DNA of 64,000 nucleotides from Endothia cerciana (lineage: Eukaryota > Ascomycota > Sordariomycetes > Diaporthales > Cryphonectriaceae), in the NCBI GenBank assembly GCA_026119935.1, contig JALRMH010000007.1, positions 735,097 to 799,096 on the forward strand. The letters are read 5' to 3'. How positions within the stretch are numbered: the first letter of the stretch is position 1; each line of letters begins with the position of its first letter. The position numbers were made by a program, and so were the translations under genes. Shown here in pieces: positions 20,938 through 30,850 of this stretch. The notes under the pieces are model-generated. The model was given only the letters and a program-made list of their open reading frames with translations. It made no database searches and was not told the origin of the DNA.

Positions 20938-23573
20938 ATGGCGTCCTCGGCTGCAACTCTTCTGCTCTCGGCTCTCCTTGTACCTGCTGTCAAGGCTGAC
21001 ACTGCCTTCAGCCATGCCCAGCCTCTAAACACTACAATCCTCGGCCAATATGGCCACTCGGATCCTGTGTACCCATCTCGTACGTGTTAGATGTCTCTAT
21101 GCCTATAGATTGTCCCATTGACGAGAGCACAGCAAACGCAACTGGAGCTGGTGGCTGGGAAGATGCTCTAGCAAAGGCTCAAGCCTTTGTCGGCGAGCTG
21201 ACCCTCGAGGAAAAGGCACAAATGGTCACTGGCGTTCCAGGTCCCTGTGTCGGTAATGTTCTCGCCATCGAAAGACTCGGTTTCCCGGGTCTCTGCCTCC
21301 AGGATGGGCCCCTTGCTATCCGACTTGCAAGTTACGCCAGTGTCTTTTCGGCCGGTGTCTCCGCTGCTGCTTCGTGGGACAAGGACGTCATGTATGAACG
21401 TGGCTATGCAATGGGCGAGGAGTTCAGAGGCAAGGGAGCCCACATCTACCTTGGGTAAGAGCCACATCTGGACATAGTAGTGAAGGATCCTCAGCTGACT
21501 GATTGCCGCAGACCTGTCGCCGGACCCCTGGGTCGATCTGGTTATGCTGGCCGGAACTGGGAGGGCTTCGCTGCGGACCCCTACCTGACCGGTATAGCGA
21601 TGGAGCAGACCATCACGGGTGTACAGGACACTGGCGTTCAGTCGTGTGCTAAACACTTCGTCGCCTATGAGCAAGAGACACAGCGAAACCCAACTTATCC
21701 TTACATGACCGAGGGTGATGACAGCATAAGTGTCACCGCTGTCTACCAGGAATCCGTCTCCTCGAATGTCGACGACCGGACGCTTCATGAACTCTACGTC
21801 TGGCCCTTCGCCAACGCAGTCCACGCCGGAGTGTCGTCCCTCATGTGCTCATACAATCGGATCAACGGTTCCTATGCGTGCCAGAACTCCAGGACCCAGA
21901 ACGGTATCCTCAAATCCGAGCTTGGATTCCAAGGTTACGTGATGAGTGACTGGGGTGGCACTCACACCGGTGTTGCCGCTATCGAGGCTGGTCTGGATAT
22001 GGGCAAGTGACCCCTCTCTCCCCCCGGCGCCCCGGAGGTTTCGGAATAAAGCACCCAAAGTCCCGCGATAGAGTTCTAACACCCAGCAGATATGCCCGGC
22101 AACGTCGGGGACTACGGTACGGATTTTACCGGCGGGTCCTTCTTTGGAGGAAACGTGACCGCAGCGGTGAACAACGGCACTCTGGACGTCTCGCGCGTCG
22201 ACGACATGATCGTGAGAATCATGACCCCGTACTATTATCACGGACAAGACTCCGGATACCCTGGTGTCGACCCTGCCGGAGGTCAACTCAACGCCTTCTC
22301 GCCGCCCAGCACCTGGAGGGACACATTCAACATGACCGGCACTTGGAATGTTGATGTCAGGGGCAACCACAGCGCGCTGATTCGCAAGCATGGTGCAGCC
22401 GGAACGGTTTTGCTCAAGAACACCAACAACGCCCTCCCGCTGAAGGCACCCAAGCTGATCGCCCTTTTCGGAAACGACGCCGACGCCCCGACCCAGGGAA
22501 TGTACACGAATGGAGCCTCCTTCTTCGGGAATCAGTATGTTGGTGGCGGTTCTGGTACCGGCCGTGCCACCTTGGTATCTACCCCTCTTGACGCCATCGT
22601 CGCCCGCGCCAGCCAGGACAACGCCTACGTCCAGTTCTTCCTGAATAACACCCTCGTCGTGGACTCCGAGATGCCCAGCCTCTGGATCCCCGCTGAGCCT
22701 GATGTCTGCCTGGTCTTCGTGAAGACCTACGCCGAGGAGGGCACGGATAGAACAACGCTTGATCTCGATTGGAATGGCAGCGAGATGGTCACCTCCGTCG
22801 CCAAGTACTGCAACAACACCGTCGTGGTCTCCCACTCGTCGGGAATCAACATATTGCCTTTTGCCGACAACCCGAATGTCACCGCCATCCTGGCCGCGCA
22901 CTACCCGGGAGAGCAGAGCGGCAACGCCATCGTCGACATTCTCTACGGCGACGTGAACCCCTCGGGTCACCTGCCGTACACCATCGCGTTCAACTCGACC
23001 GACTACAACGCTCCCCCCACCACCGCCGTCCAGACCAACGGCACTGAAGACTGGCAGGTCTGGTTTGATGAGGAGCTCGAGATCGACTACCGGTACTTCG
23101 ACGCCAACAACATCTCGGTGCGCTACGAGTTCGGCTTCGGCCTGTCGTACACGACCTTCGAGCTGGCCGACGTCGCCGCCGAGGCCCTCGGCGGGAACTT
23201 CACCGCCGCCCCGCCCGCCCAGGACATCCTGCCCGGTGGTAACCCTGCCCTGTGGGAGACGCTGTATAACGTGACCGTCTCGGTGTCCAACACCGGCGGT
23301 GTCGAGGGTGCGGCTGTGCCCCAGCTGTATGTCACCTTCCCCGACAGCGCGCCCGCCGGTACGCCGCCCAAGCAGCTGCGCGGGTTTGAGAAGATCAAAC
23401 TTGCGGTGAACGAGACCCAGACCGCCTCGTTCGAGCTGATGAGGAGGGATATCAGCTACTGGGACATTGTGTCTCAGGAGTGGTTGATCCCCAGCGGGGA
23501 CATTACCGTCAGCTTGGGCTTCAGCAGCAGGGACCTGAGGGTGGCTACGACCATTACCCCTGTGGCTGCATGA
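20938..23573 (+). CDS. secreted beta-glucosidase, GH3
   Basis: Hydrolyses beta-linked glucose from cellobiose and oligosaccharides outside the cell. Exons 20938-21079, 21133-21454, 21512-22002 and 22090-23573 give 812 residues. Residues 1-20 form a signal peptide (MASSAATLLLSALLVPAVKA). Introns 1 and 2 (53 and 57 nt) have GTACGT and GTAAGA donors; joining gives YPSPNATGAGGW and IYLGPVAGPLG. Intron 3 (87 nt) fits only with a GC donor (GCAAGT) and CAG acceptor, with a TCTAAC branch; joining gives GLDMDMPGNVGDYG as the family requires. The catalytic nucleophile is Asp301 in VMSDWGGTHTG; KHF (CAKHFVAYEQE) is present. The middle GH3-C domain and a C-terminal fibronectin-like domain (from about residue 690) are complete. 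Many NxT/S sites suggest heavy glycosylation. Confidence 0.93.
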
Positions 23574-24516
23574 AGACAGAGATGAGATACGTAATGAGGT
23601 TGTCATGATAGATGTGCAAATGATATTCTTTAATCGCCTAAGGGTTAGAAATTGTCCCAGCTCGTACGCCTTGTGAACGCAGTCCCTGTCCTGCCATATC
23701 ATCATCTTGCCCATACAGCTCTTCCAGAGCCAAACTCCGTTGAGAACGACGGCGTTCGGAGCGTTATCTGTCCAGACGGTGACCGGGTTCCAACGCTGGT
23801 GGAATTTTGGCGCGTGGCTGGCTTGAACCCCTGGCTGCTGGTGTGTCAAGCCTTAGTTAGGTCTTTCGACAGAGGCCATCAGTGCGAGCCATAGATACGG
23901 CAGAAAGTCTATCCACTTCCAAACTCTAGGTAATGTTATAGTCATGTCCCATATACTCACCTGCTCCTTATTTTTAAAACCCAGTAGGCAGGCTTGTCCC
24001 TGTATAAGCATTCACAACAGTCCTTGAGTAAAAAGGTTGTTGTGAGAACCCCCCCTCCCAAAACAAAAAAAGAAAAGGAAGAAAGAAAGAAAGACAGGAA
24101 AAACGGTGGATGAAGGTGAGCTAGATTCCTGGGCTCGTTCCAGGTCAGTTTGGTCAGCCATTTTCATATATAACCCTAACCCTCAAGGTTCATCTTCACA
24201 ACTCTTGGCTGGCTGAGTCAGCCTACTCCCAATGTCCAATGATCTCATCGCAGCTGCAAGATCCCTAACCCCTGCAGCTCCTTGGCCGATCGCCGTTGCT
24301 GCGAGCAAGCTTCGAAATTTTGGTCGCTCGGTATCGGCTCCGTCCGGATTACCAATTCATCACGGCCACAGACAAGCACTTGGGACTCTCCTCACAACCG
24401 CCGACGACTGCTTGTCGCATCCTCTCCTTCTTTCCTTTGTTCTCGTGGGGGTAAGAAGTTAAAATAAAAGAAAAAAAAGAAAAAGAACCAGCCATCCCAT
24501 CTATCTCAACGTCACA
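23574..24516. other. intergenic between GH3 gene and mia40
   Basis: No gene seen. An A-rich tract (24058-24105) and an A-rich leader (24463-24488) lie upstream of mia40. A short run of TAACCCTAACCC near 24172 resembles telomere repeats but is too short to mean much. Confidence 0.4.
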
Positions 24517-25515
24517 ATGTTTCGCGCTGCAGTACGTTCGACGCCGCGGTTGTTGCGGCAGTCCTCAGTCGCGTCCGCCACCGGGCGGAGGTTTGCGAGC
24601 ACAGCACCCGCGGACAAGCGCTACTCGTGGAAGGCCTCGGCGGCCAGATGGAGCTTGGCGATAGGCGCACTGTACTGGTACAATACCAGTCCGATCTTTG
24701 CAGATGAGATGCCCTGTGGGTCGCCCCGTGCTAGTACCCTCGTCGCAGGATCCCGCAGTACTGACAGGTCCTGTCGCAGCACGCCTCTCTCCCGAGCCAC
24801 CCCATTTCTCCGAGTCAGACCTGCCTACTGTTGACGCGATAGTCGAGGAGAAGCGAAAACAACTAGAGGCGAAGTTGAAGGCCAAGGAAGAGCAGGCCGC
24901 GCCAGACGCTGCTGCCACCAAGGCACCGCAACAAACCCCACCGCCAAACAATGACTCCACGGCTGTCGCGACACCTGGCGATGCGGAGAAGACACCCGAG
25001 CAGCTAGAGGAGGAGGCGGGCCAGCAGGGCGCATTCAACCCGGAGACGGGCGAGATCAACTGGGACTGCCCATGCTTGGGCGGGATGGCGCATGGCCCAT
25101 GCGGGGAGGAGTTCAAGGCGGCATTCAGCTGTTTTGTGTACTCGAACGAGGAGCCGAAGGGCATGGACTGCATTGATAAGTTCCAGTATGTTGCACCCGC
25201 AGCATTGTGCGGGACCCGCAACTAGGAGGGTGCGAGAGCTGACGCAAGACTAGGCACATGCAAGATTGCTTCCGGAAATACCCCGAGGTCTATGGTGAAG
25301 AGATAGCAGATGAGGAGGCCGCCGAGGCTGAGGCAGACGCTGCCGCTGCTGGATCGCCTGCTCCTGCTGCCGATACCCGGGATGCCGTGACCAAGGAACC
25401 TGCCCCTGCGGCTCCGGCCAAGTCGGAGAAGAGCCCCGCGAAGTCAGAGAAGGAGGCGTCGGCACTGGAGAAGCCCGCAAAGTCGGAGGGGAAGGCTGAT
25501 GATGCGCCCAAGTAG
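24517..25515 (+). CDS. mia40: mitochondrial intermembrane import oxidoreductase Mia40
   Basis: Oxidises cysteine-rich proteins entering the mitochondrial intermembrane space, working with the sulfhydryl oxidase Erv1. Exons 24517-24715, 24780-25185 and 25254-25515 give 288 residues. The N-terminus is an Arg/Ser-rich presequence followed by a membrane anchor (ARWSLAIGALYWYNTSPIF). Intron 1 (64 nt) has GTGGGT, TACTGAC and CGCAG; intron 2 (68 nt) has GTATGT, GCTGAC and CTAG. The redox motif is Cys163-Pro-Cys165, followed by twin CX9C pairs Cys174/Cys184 and Cys197/Cys207, all as in Mia40. After this comes an acidic Lys/Ala/Pro-rich tail. The frame ends at TAG 25513-25515, but an open, similar tail continues in the same frame to TAA at 25695 (see next entry). 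Confidence 0.92.
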
Positions 25516-25695
25516 ACGCACGAGTTTGCTTCTGAGGAGCCCAAGGGCGGTCCCACGGACGCACCCAAGGGATCTCAGCCGGCCAACCTGGGCGTGGTGA
25601 GCGAGGCACCGAAGGACGAGCTCCAGGTGGATCCGCGGGGTCTCCCTAAGAGTTCGCTCGATGCTACCTCTGCCGACACCAAGGAGTCTACGTAA
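25516..25695 (+). other. coding-like extension of mia40 beyond the TAG
   Basis: In the same frame as mia40, 59 sense codons follow the TAG before a TAA at 25693-25695. They continue the acidic, Pro/Lys-rich style and end GLPKSSLDATSADTKEST, resembling the C-terminal end of other fungal Mia40 proteins as I remember them. Either the TAG is a recent nonsense change (CAG to TAG), is read through, or is a sequence error. No intron spans it. Confidence 0.55.
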
Positions 25696-26448
25696 AGGAT
25701 TTCCGGCGGTCAGCGTTGAAATATACTTGTACTATGTAGTATAATAGAATGCATCTGGGGGTGCTCGGCTCTATAGATAGGATGTGGTATCTGGATGGTC
25801 TCACTGGAGTTGAGGCTAGGGTTGCCCTAGCATCATTGGGGGTTGAAATGCCAATCTCAATTCATCACCATACTTTGCTCCTCCTCATCCATCCTGTGGA
25901 GTAACCCACATTCGTTGTCTCAACTGAGCTCAGTCCTGTTCCAGGCCATATCACACCTGAAAATGAGTGCTAGGCTGACTGACCCCTTCAGGTTGTAGAT
26001 TGGCCCGACAGCATCATCCTGAGAGAAGCATCTCGAATTCAGTGCATTCTGGAGCTCATGTGGGCGGGCTCCCAGAATTTGGCTGCAGGCCCATAGGCGG
26101 ACCGGCCCATCTTTGTGATATCCCTGGCAGTGCGAGCCGCATACGTCATAGCCGACAGGGATGGTGCCTGCAAGACAATGAGGAGCTACTGGACCACACT
26201 CGTCGTCGCTCGACTTCACCTGCCAGAGCTGATAGCCCTGTTTTACCCATCACATGTTCTTCCCATTTGACAACATTGCAGTCCAGCAACCTCCCTTCTT
26301 CCCCCACAGCAACAACTCTATTCAAGGGCCTTGCTGAGTTACACAACCATCTCATTCGTTGTGTTCCTGAAGATCAGTTCGATCTGTACACCCACACCAT
26401 CTCCAACTACCATCAAGCAATACCACACCACATCACAACTAAAACAAG
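25696..26448. other. intergenic and 5' leader of the OM14-like gene
   Basis: No separate gene seen. The right part is C/A-rich, as fungal 5' leaders often are. Confidence 0.4.
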
Positions 26449-27472
26449 AGTTGGTCTCCACCATAGCTCTCGACGAGGTGGCCTCACCTCGTCCTGAAGA
26501 CATTTCCACCCTCCAACATCATGCTGACGATACCCCAATAGTGGCTTCCTACGCCGACATTGCAGCCAAGAACTCGTATCAGACTCCAGAGGAGGTGAGT
26601 CCAGTCTGAATTTCCATCCCCACGCACTCCACAGTCCACAAATACCTACGAAGCCACCATAACCAACCTCCCACAAACCCCTCCACCCAAGATCGCAATC
26701 GCTTCTCACGGCCGCGATCATGGCTACACCTTCCGGCTTCATGCATCTCGGCCACATCGAGGAGCTGGTGGATGGGGAGTGGAGCTTGGTCGAGGAATTC
26801 TTCCCCATGCCCCCTCGCTCCCACCGCCCCCGCCGTGTAATCGTCCACACCGTCTCCCGCGCCCCGTTCAGTCATATTGACCAGTCCCACAACCAGGCCG
26901 CGGCCCCTCAGCCGCCGCAGATCATCCCCAACGAGTCCGCCACCATGTCTACCGGCAGCCTGATCGACGTCGACTCCCAGAGCGTCCGCACCGTCCCCTC
27001 CGACTTCATGGAGCAGGACGTCCAGACCACCACCCAGCAGGAGCGCATCGAGCGCGAGGCCGAGGCCGCCGAGCTCCGTGAGAAGGCCGCCATCAAGAAG
27101 GAGAAGGCCAAGGGTAAGGCGCGCAAGGCCGACAACTGGCTCACCAGCAAGATCGCTTCTCTGTCCGACAACGAGGCCAGCGCGCTCGTGTACATCAACC
27201 TCGCTGCTGTGGTCGGCATCAGTGCTGCCGTCGGCCTCAAGGGCTGGCACCTCCACGAGCGTGGTGCGTTCAGCTGGAAGACGGCGGGTATTGGCGCTGC
27301 TGTCCTGGGCGCTGCTGGTGTTGTCGAGGGCGTCTTTTCTCGGTACGTAACGCCGCCCCTTATCCCGGTCATTCCCACACGCTCAGACTTGACTATGGGA
27401 AAAATACGGTTGCTAACTAAAATTGGGGGTAGCTACTTCACCAAGGCCCGCGGCACCAGTAAGCAGTCTTAG
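26449..27472 (+). CDS. OM14-like mitochondrial outer membrane protein
   Basis: Probable tail-region membrane protein of the mitochondrial outer membrane. The conserved start region reads MASYADIAAKNSYQTPEE, but no ATG lies next to it; it forms only if the start codon is split as A|TG by an intron ending CCCCAATAG at 26541, preceded by a GCTGAC branch. The donor at 26450 (AGA|GTTGGT) is my best guess. Exons: 26449, 26542-26594, 26897-27342, 27433-27472, giving 179 residues. The second intron is 302 nt, long for this genome, with a GTGAGT donor. The middle is acidic then a Lys/Glu-rich coiled coil; the C-terminus has two or three hydrophobic helices (ALVYINLAAVVGISAAVGL, then a Gly/Ala-rich one) ending YFTKARGTSKQS, as in the OM14 C-terminal domain. 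An alternative start at 26720 inside the long intron gives a different N-terminus in the same frame. Confidence 0.7.
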
Positions 27473-28689
27473 ATGACTCTCGCCCGCCTGTACGCGACAA
27501 CGGGGCTTAGGCCGAACCATGTCATATGACGGAACTTGTCGAAGCATACCAGGATCTGGTCGACTTCTACATAGCAACGCACGAGATGGCGAGAATGGCA
27601 GCCCGAGAGCCTGACAACACGGGCTGTGTGACGATTGTGGTCGCCCCGTTTCGTACATTGGCAGGAAGAAGATGGAGAGAGAGCTCACTCGTTCCGTGAG
27701 CTCCTCGGCCCGGCCCCCCGTGGAAACTCACCATGATGCTTTTTTGATTGATGAGGAGTCGGTTAATTCCTTTTCGTTCTATGGAATGCATTGGTTGGTT
27801 CTTGCGGAAATTAAGGGTTGGCAAGGGTGGAATACGCCCTTTCGGTTTGATGAGATACTAGGCAGTCATGCAGAGATGAAATCACAACTTCTTTCAATCC
27901 CATTGAGCAATCTCGGCTATGGGGTCGAGTTCGTGACGGGTGGTGGCGATAGGCGACAGCGGGTTTGTATTCCATGAGATCAGGCGTCTCGGAGCGAGAA
28001 AGATTAGGTGATGATTCAACCCGAGGTTCGTGTGAGTCTGGGGAGCACGTTCTCAAGTGCAGATAAACACGTGGTATATGTATGGACAAAGGTGACTTGA
28101 TTGAACATGTACAAGTCTGGTATTTTACCGGTGGGACTCGGTCAAGAGTACGCGCGTATATTCCTCATTATTCATATAGCCCTCCCAAACGCCTCACAAG
28201 GCGTACCTGGCTTGTTGACCCGGAAAAAAAAAAAAAAAAAAAAAAAAAGACACACCCACCCAGCCTCTTGCCTCACGGATTTCCAGTTCCGAGAGAGCCC
28301 CGAAGAGTACTGTGCTGAAACGCCGACCAGACCGACCAAAGTACGCCGATCGATATCCCTTCAACCCGATCGTGATGCAAAAAAAAATAAAAATTTCCTT
28401 TTGAAGACAATGAAATAGCCATACCAACGCCGTTGCATACAGACCTTCAAATCCTGTGTGAGACCATGAGACCGACCGTCCTGGGCCCCCCGCAATACCG
28501 CGATGAGGCTATCTTCTGGAGGCCTTGACCGGGCCCGGCTGCTGTCCGTGTTGTTTTGGTTCGTGTCGCCGCCATGGCACAACCCCATAACATCATCGTC
28601 ATACATGCCACCCATACTCAGCCAAGTCGAAACATCATCAGCAGGAGCAGTGGTGGGAAGAAGGCGGGTGTGAAGGCGCCTATTCCCCC
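27473..28689. other. intergenic with 25-A run
   Basis: No gene recognised. A homopolymer of 25 A lies at 28224-28248. This is the downstream region of two convergent genes. Confidence 0.45.
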
Positions 28690-30415
28690 TTAGCCAACCT
28701 GGCTACCGTTCCGCCCCATACCGCCACCGCCAGTGACAGGACCCATCTGCATCATGCCAGTACCCATGCCACCACCGTTCATCAAGCCGTTGTTTCCGTT
28801 CATGCCACCGTTGCTTAAGCCAGCAGCGACGGCGTTGCCCATGCTGGTGGGGTTCATGTTGTTTGTTTGGCCGTTGGCGTTCATACCCAGAGCCGAGACC
28901 TCATGTCGGTTGTACAGCTCCCTGAGCCGCTTGACCCAGTGCTTGCGCATCTGCTCAGACATCATACAGAACATCATGGCCTTGTTGGAATCACAGAGGA
29001 CCTTCTCACCAATCCGAATCTGCAGGTCCGGGTCCTCGTCCGCAAAGTCGCGGAAGAAGGTCTCCATCGCCTGCTCCTGCCACCGGGGCGTGGGCGGTGG
29101 CTGGGGTTGGCCGGATGGCGCGTTGCGGAAGTTGCGCACGTATTCGTTGAGGGCGAACATGGCCTCTTGGAGCTGCTGGCGAGGAACCGAGGCGAAGCCA
29201 CCAGATGTGGAGTTGCCATTATTGGCGGGCTGTTGGCTGGCGTGACTGTTGGCGCTGTTCAAGACGGTATTACTGCTGTCGTGGTGGTTATGGTTGTCCA
29301 TGTTCATCAGCTGAGCCGAGTGCGTCAGATCGATGTAATTGTTGTTGTTATTGTTGGTGTTGTTGTTGGCAGTCCGTCGACGCTTCTCACCCTGGCCGGA
29401 GGGATTGCTGGACGGGAGGAACCGCTTGCGCGGGTGATTGTTTTGGGACGTCTCATCGTCGGGAGGGGTCAGGGCGCTGCTCGATGCGATAGAGGTGCGG
29501 TTTGTTACCGTGGTTGAGGCAGGACGAACGGTGCCGTTGGAAGGCACGGTGGGTGGAAGAACGGGAGTTTGGGTGAGAGGGAACATGGTCTGACTCGGAG
29601 AGAGAAGGTTCATGACGTTGGTCCCGGGGGTGTCGAGGTCGTCGGCATCGGGCAGAGCATCAAGACCCTTGCGCCTCGACTTGGTGATGCGCTTCGGGGC
29701 GCCTCCAGAACCGATGACGTCGGGGAAGAGGATCTCCATGTAGTCCTCGTGCTCGAAGGCGCGGTTGCGGAGGGACTTAGAAAGGGGTTCTCTCTGCAGT
29801 TGGTCACAGACCGTCAGCGCCCGTCTCGCAATCGGCTAAGAAGCGTTGCCTCGTCCCATCAGCAGCACCAAGCTAGCCTGAGTTCAATCCCAGTCGCCGT
29901 GATGAGGCTGATGCCTGCAGGTCTCAGATCCTTTGAGGACCACCTCCCATCTTGCAATATCAAAAGGGAACACCGCCGTGCTCTGTGAGACTTAGGCAAG
30001 GGGTAGATCTACTCACCTCGATATGCGCCCTCCAAGCGGCCTCACTAGCCGTCACGATCCTTGTCCTGGGATTGTACAGAAACTCTGGATCCTCGCGCAG
30101 GCCCCTCCAGAGGCGGAACTTCTTGCGCGCGTTGTCACTCTTGTTGATCAGGTGGCCCTTATTGGGGTATGCACCGTGGCGTTCGGCAAGGGCAGCGCAT
30201 GCACGGTCCCAGGCCTCGGACTTGAAGCTGTGGTTGTCCTTGAGGCCCATCTTGACGCTCTCGCAGAGGGACCGGAAAAAGGTGTCCTCAAACTGTGGGT
30301 TCCAGCTGAAGCGAGGACCCTTGCGGTGGGAGGGGGTATGATGACGATCAGCAACGGAGCCGGCATTGGCGATGGGCTGGATAGCCTCGGAGGAGTCGTA
30401 CTCCTCTTCAGACAT
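28690..30415 (-). CDS. Myb/SANT-like DNA-binding domain protein
   Basis: Probable nuclear DNA-binding protein. Exons on the minus strand are 30415-30017 and 29793-28690, giving 500 residues. The N-terminal 130 residues hold a Myb/SANT-like domain of the type found in transposase-derived and plant LIMYB proteins: FSWNPQFEDTFFRSLCESV, a middle helix (SEAWDRACAALAERHGAYP) and KKFRLWRGLREDPEF. The 223-nt intron has a GTGAGT donor and a CTGCAG acceptor and joins IE to REPLSKSLRNRAFEHEDYME. The rest is low complexity: an Asn-rich stretch, a helix around SEQMRKHWVKRLRELYNR, and a Met/Gly/Asn-rich tail. The reading frame is open well upstream of the chosen Met (to 30850) with a Ser/Ala-rich coding-like sequence, so the true start may be further upstream, perhaps in another exon. 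Target genes are unknown. Confidence 0.75.
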
Positions 30416-30850
30416 GATGTCCACAGTCGAGGGATGAGACTCAAGGCGGGAACGGGGTCGAAGGGAGGGAGCGGACCGCGGACCGGAGGGAGCGTCGGTA
30501 GAAGCGCAGTCGCTATTGGGGACTCTGGGTAGGTCGGCGTGGAGGTCGCTGGCGACAGACCGGCGTTGCTGGTGATCCCCTTGACCGTCGTAGACGGGGT
30601 CAAGTCCACGTGCAGCGGCGGTTGTGGCCGAGGAGGAAGACGAGGGAGGACCCGAGTTGATGGCGACCCAGGAGCTGGGCTCGGCCTGTTCGGACTGCCA
30701 ATTGGACTCTATCCTAAAGGCAGGCCAATCAGATCGGCCACGAGGGCGGGCGGCCAGGCCACCGTCAACCACGACACCCCTTGGGCAGGAAGCGAGGGCT
30801 TCTCGACTGGAACCTCGAAGAGTCCCTGGCCTGGTTGTTCGTCCGTACAC

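Noticed and set aside
21849..23849. 666-codon open frame on the minus strand
   Set aside because: It lies opposite exons 3 and 4 of the GH3 gene and is open only because of high GC at third positions; it has no motifs and the plus strand encodes a clear enzyme.
26720..26896. Separate gene starting at 26720
   Set aside because: It is in frame with the OM14-like exon and ends only there, so it is treated as a possible alternative N-terminus, not a separate gene.
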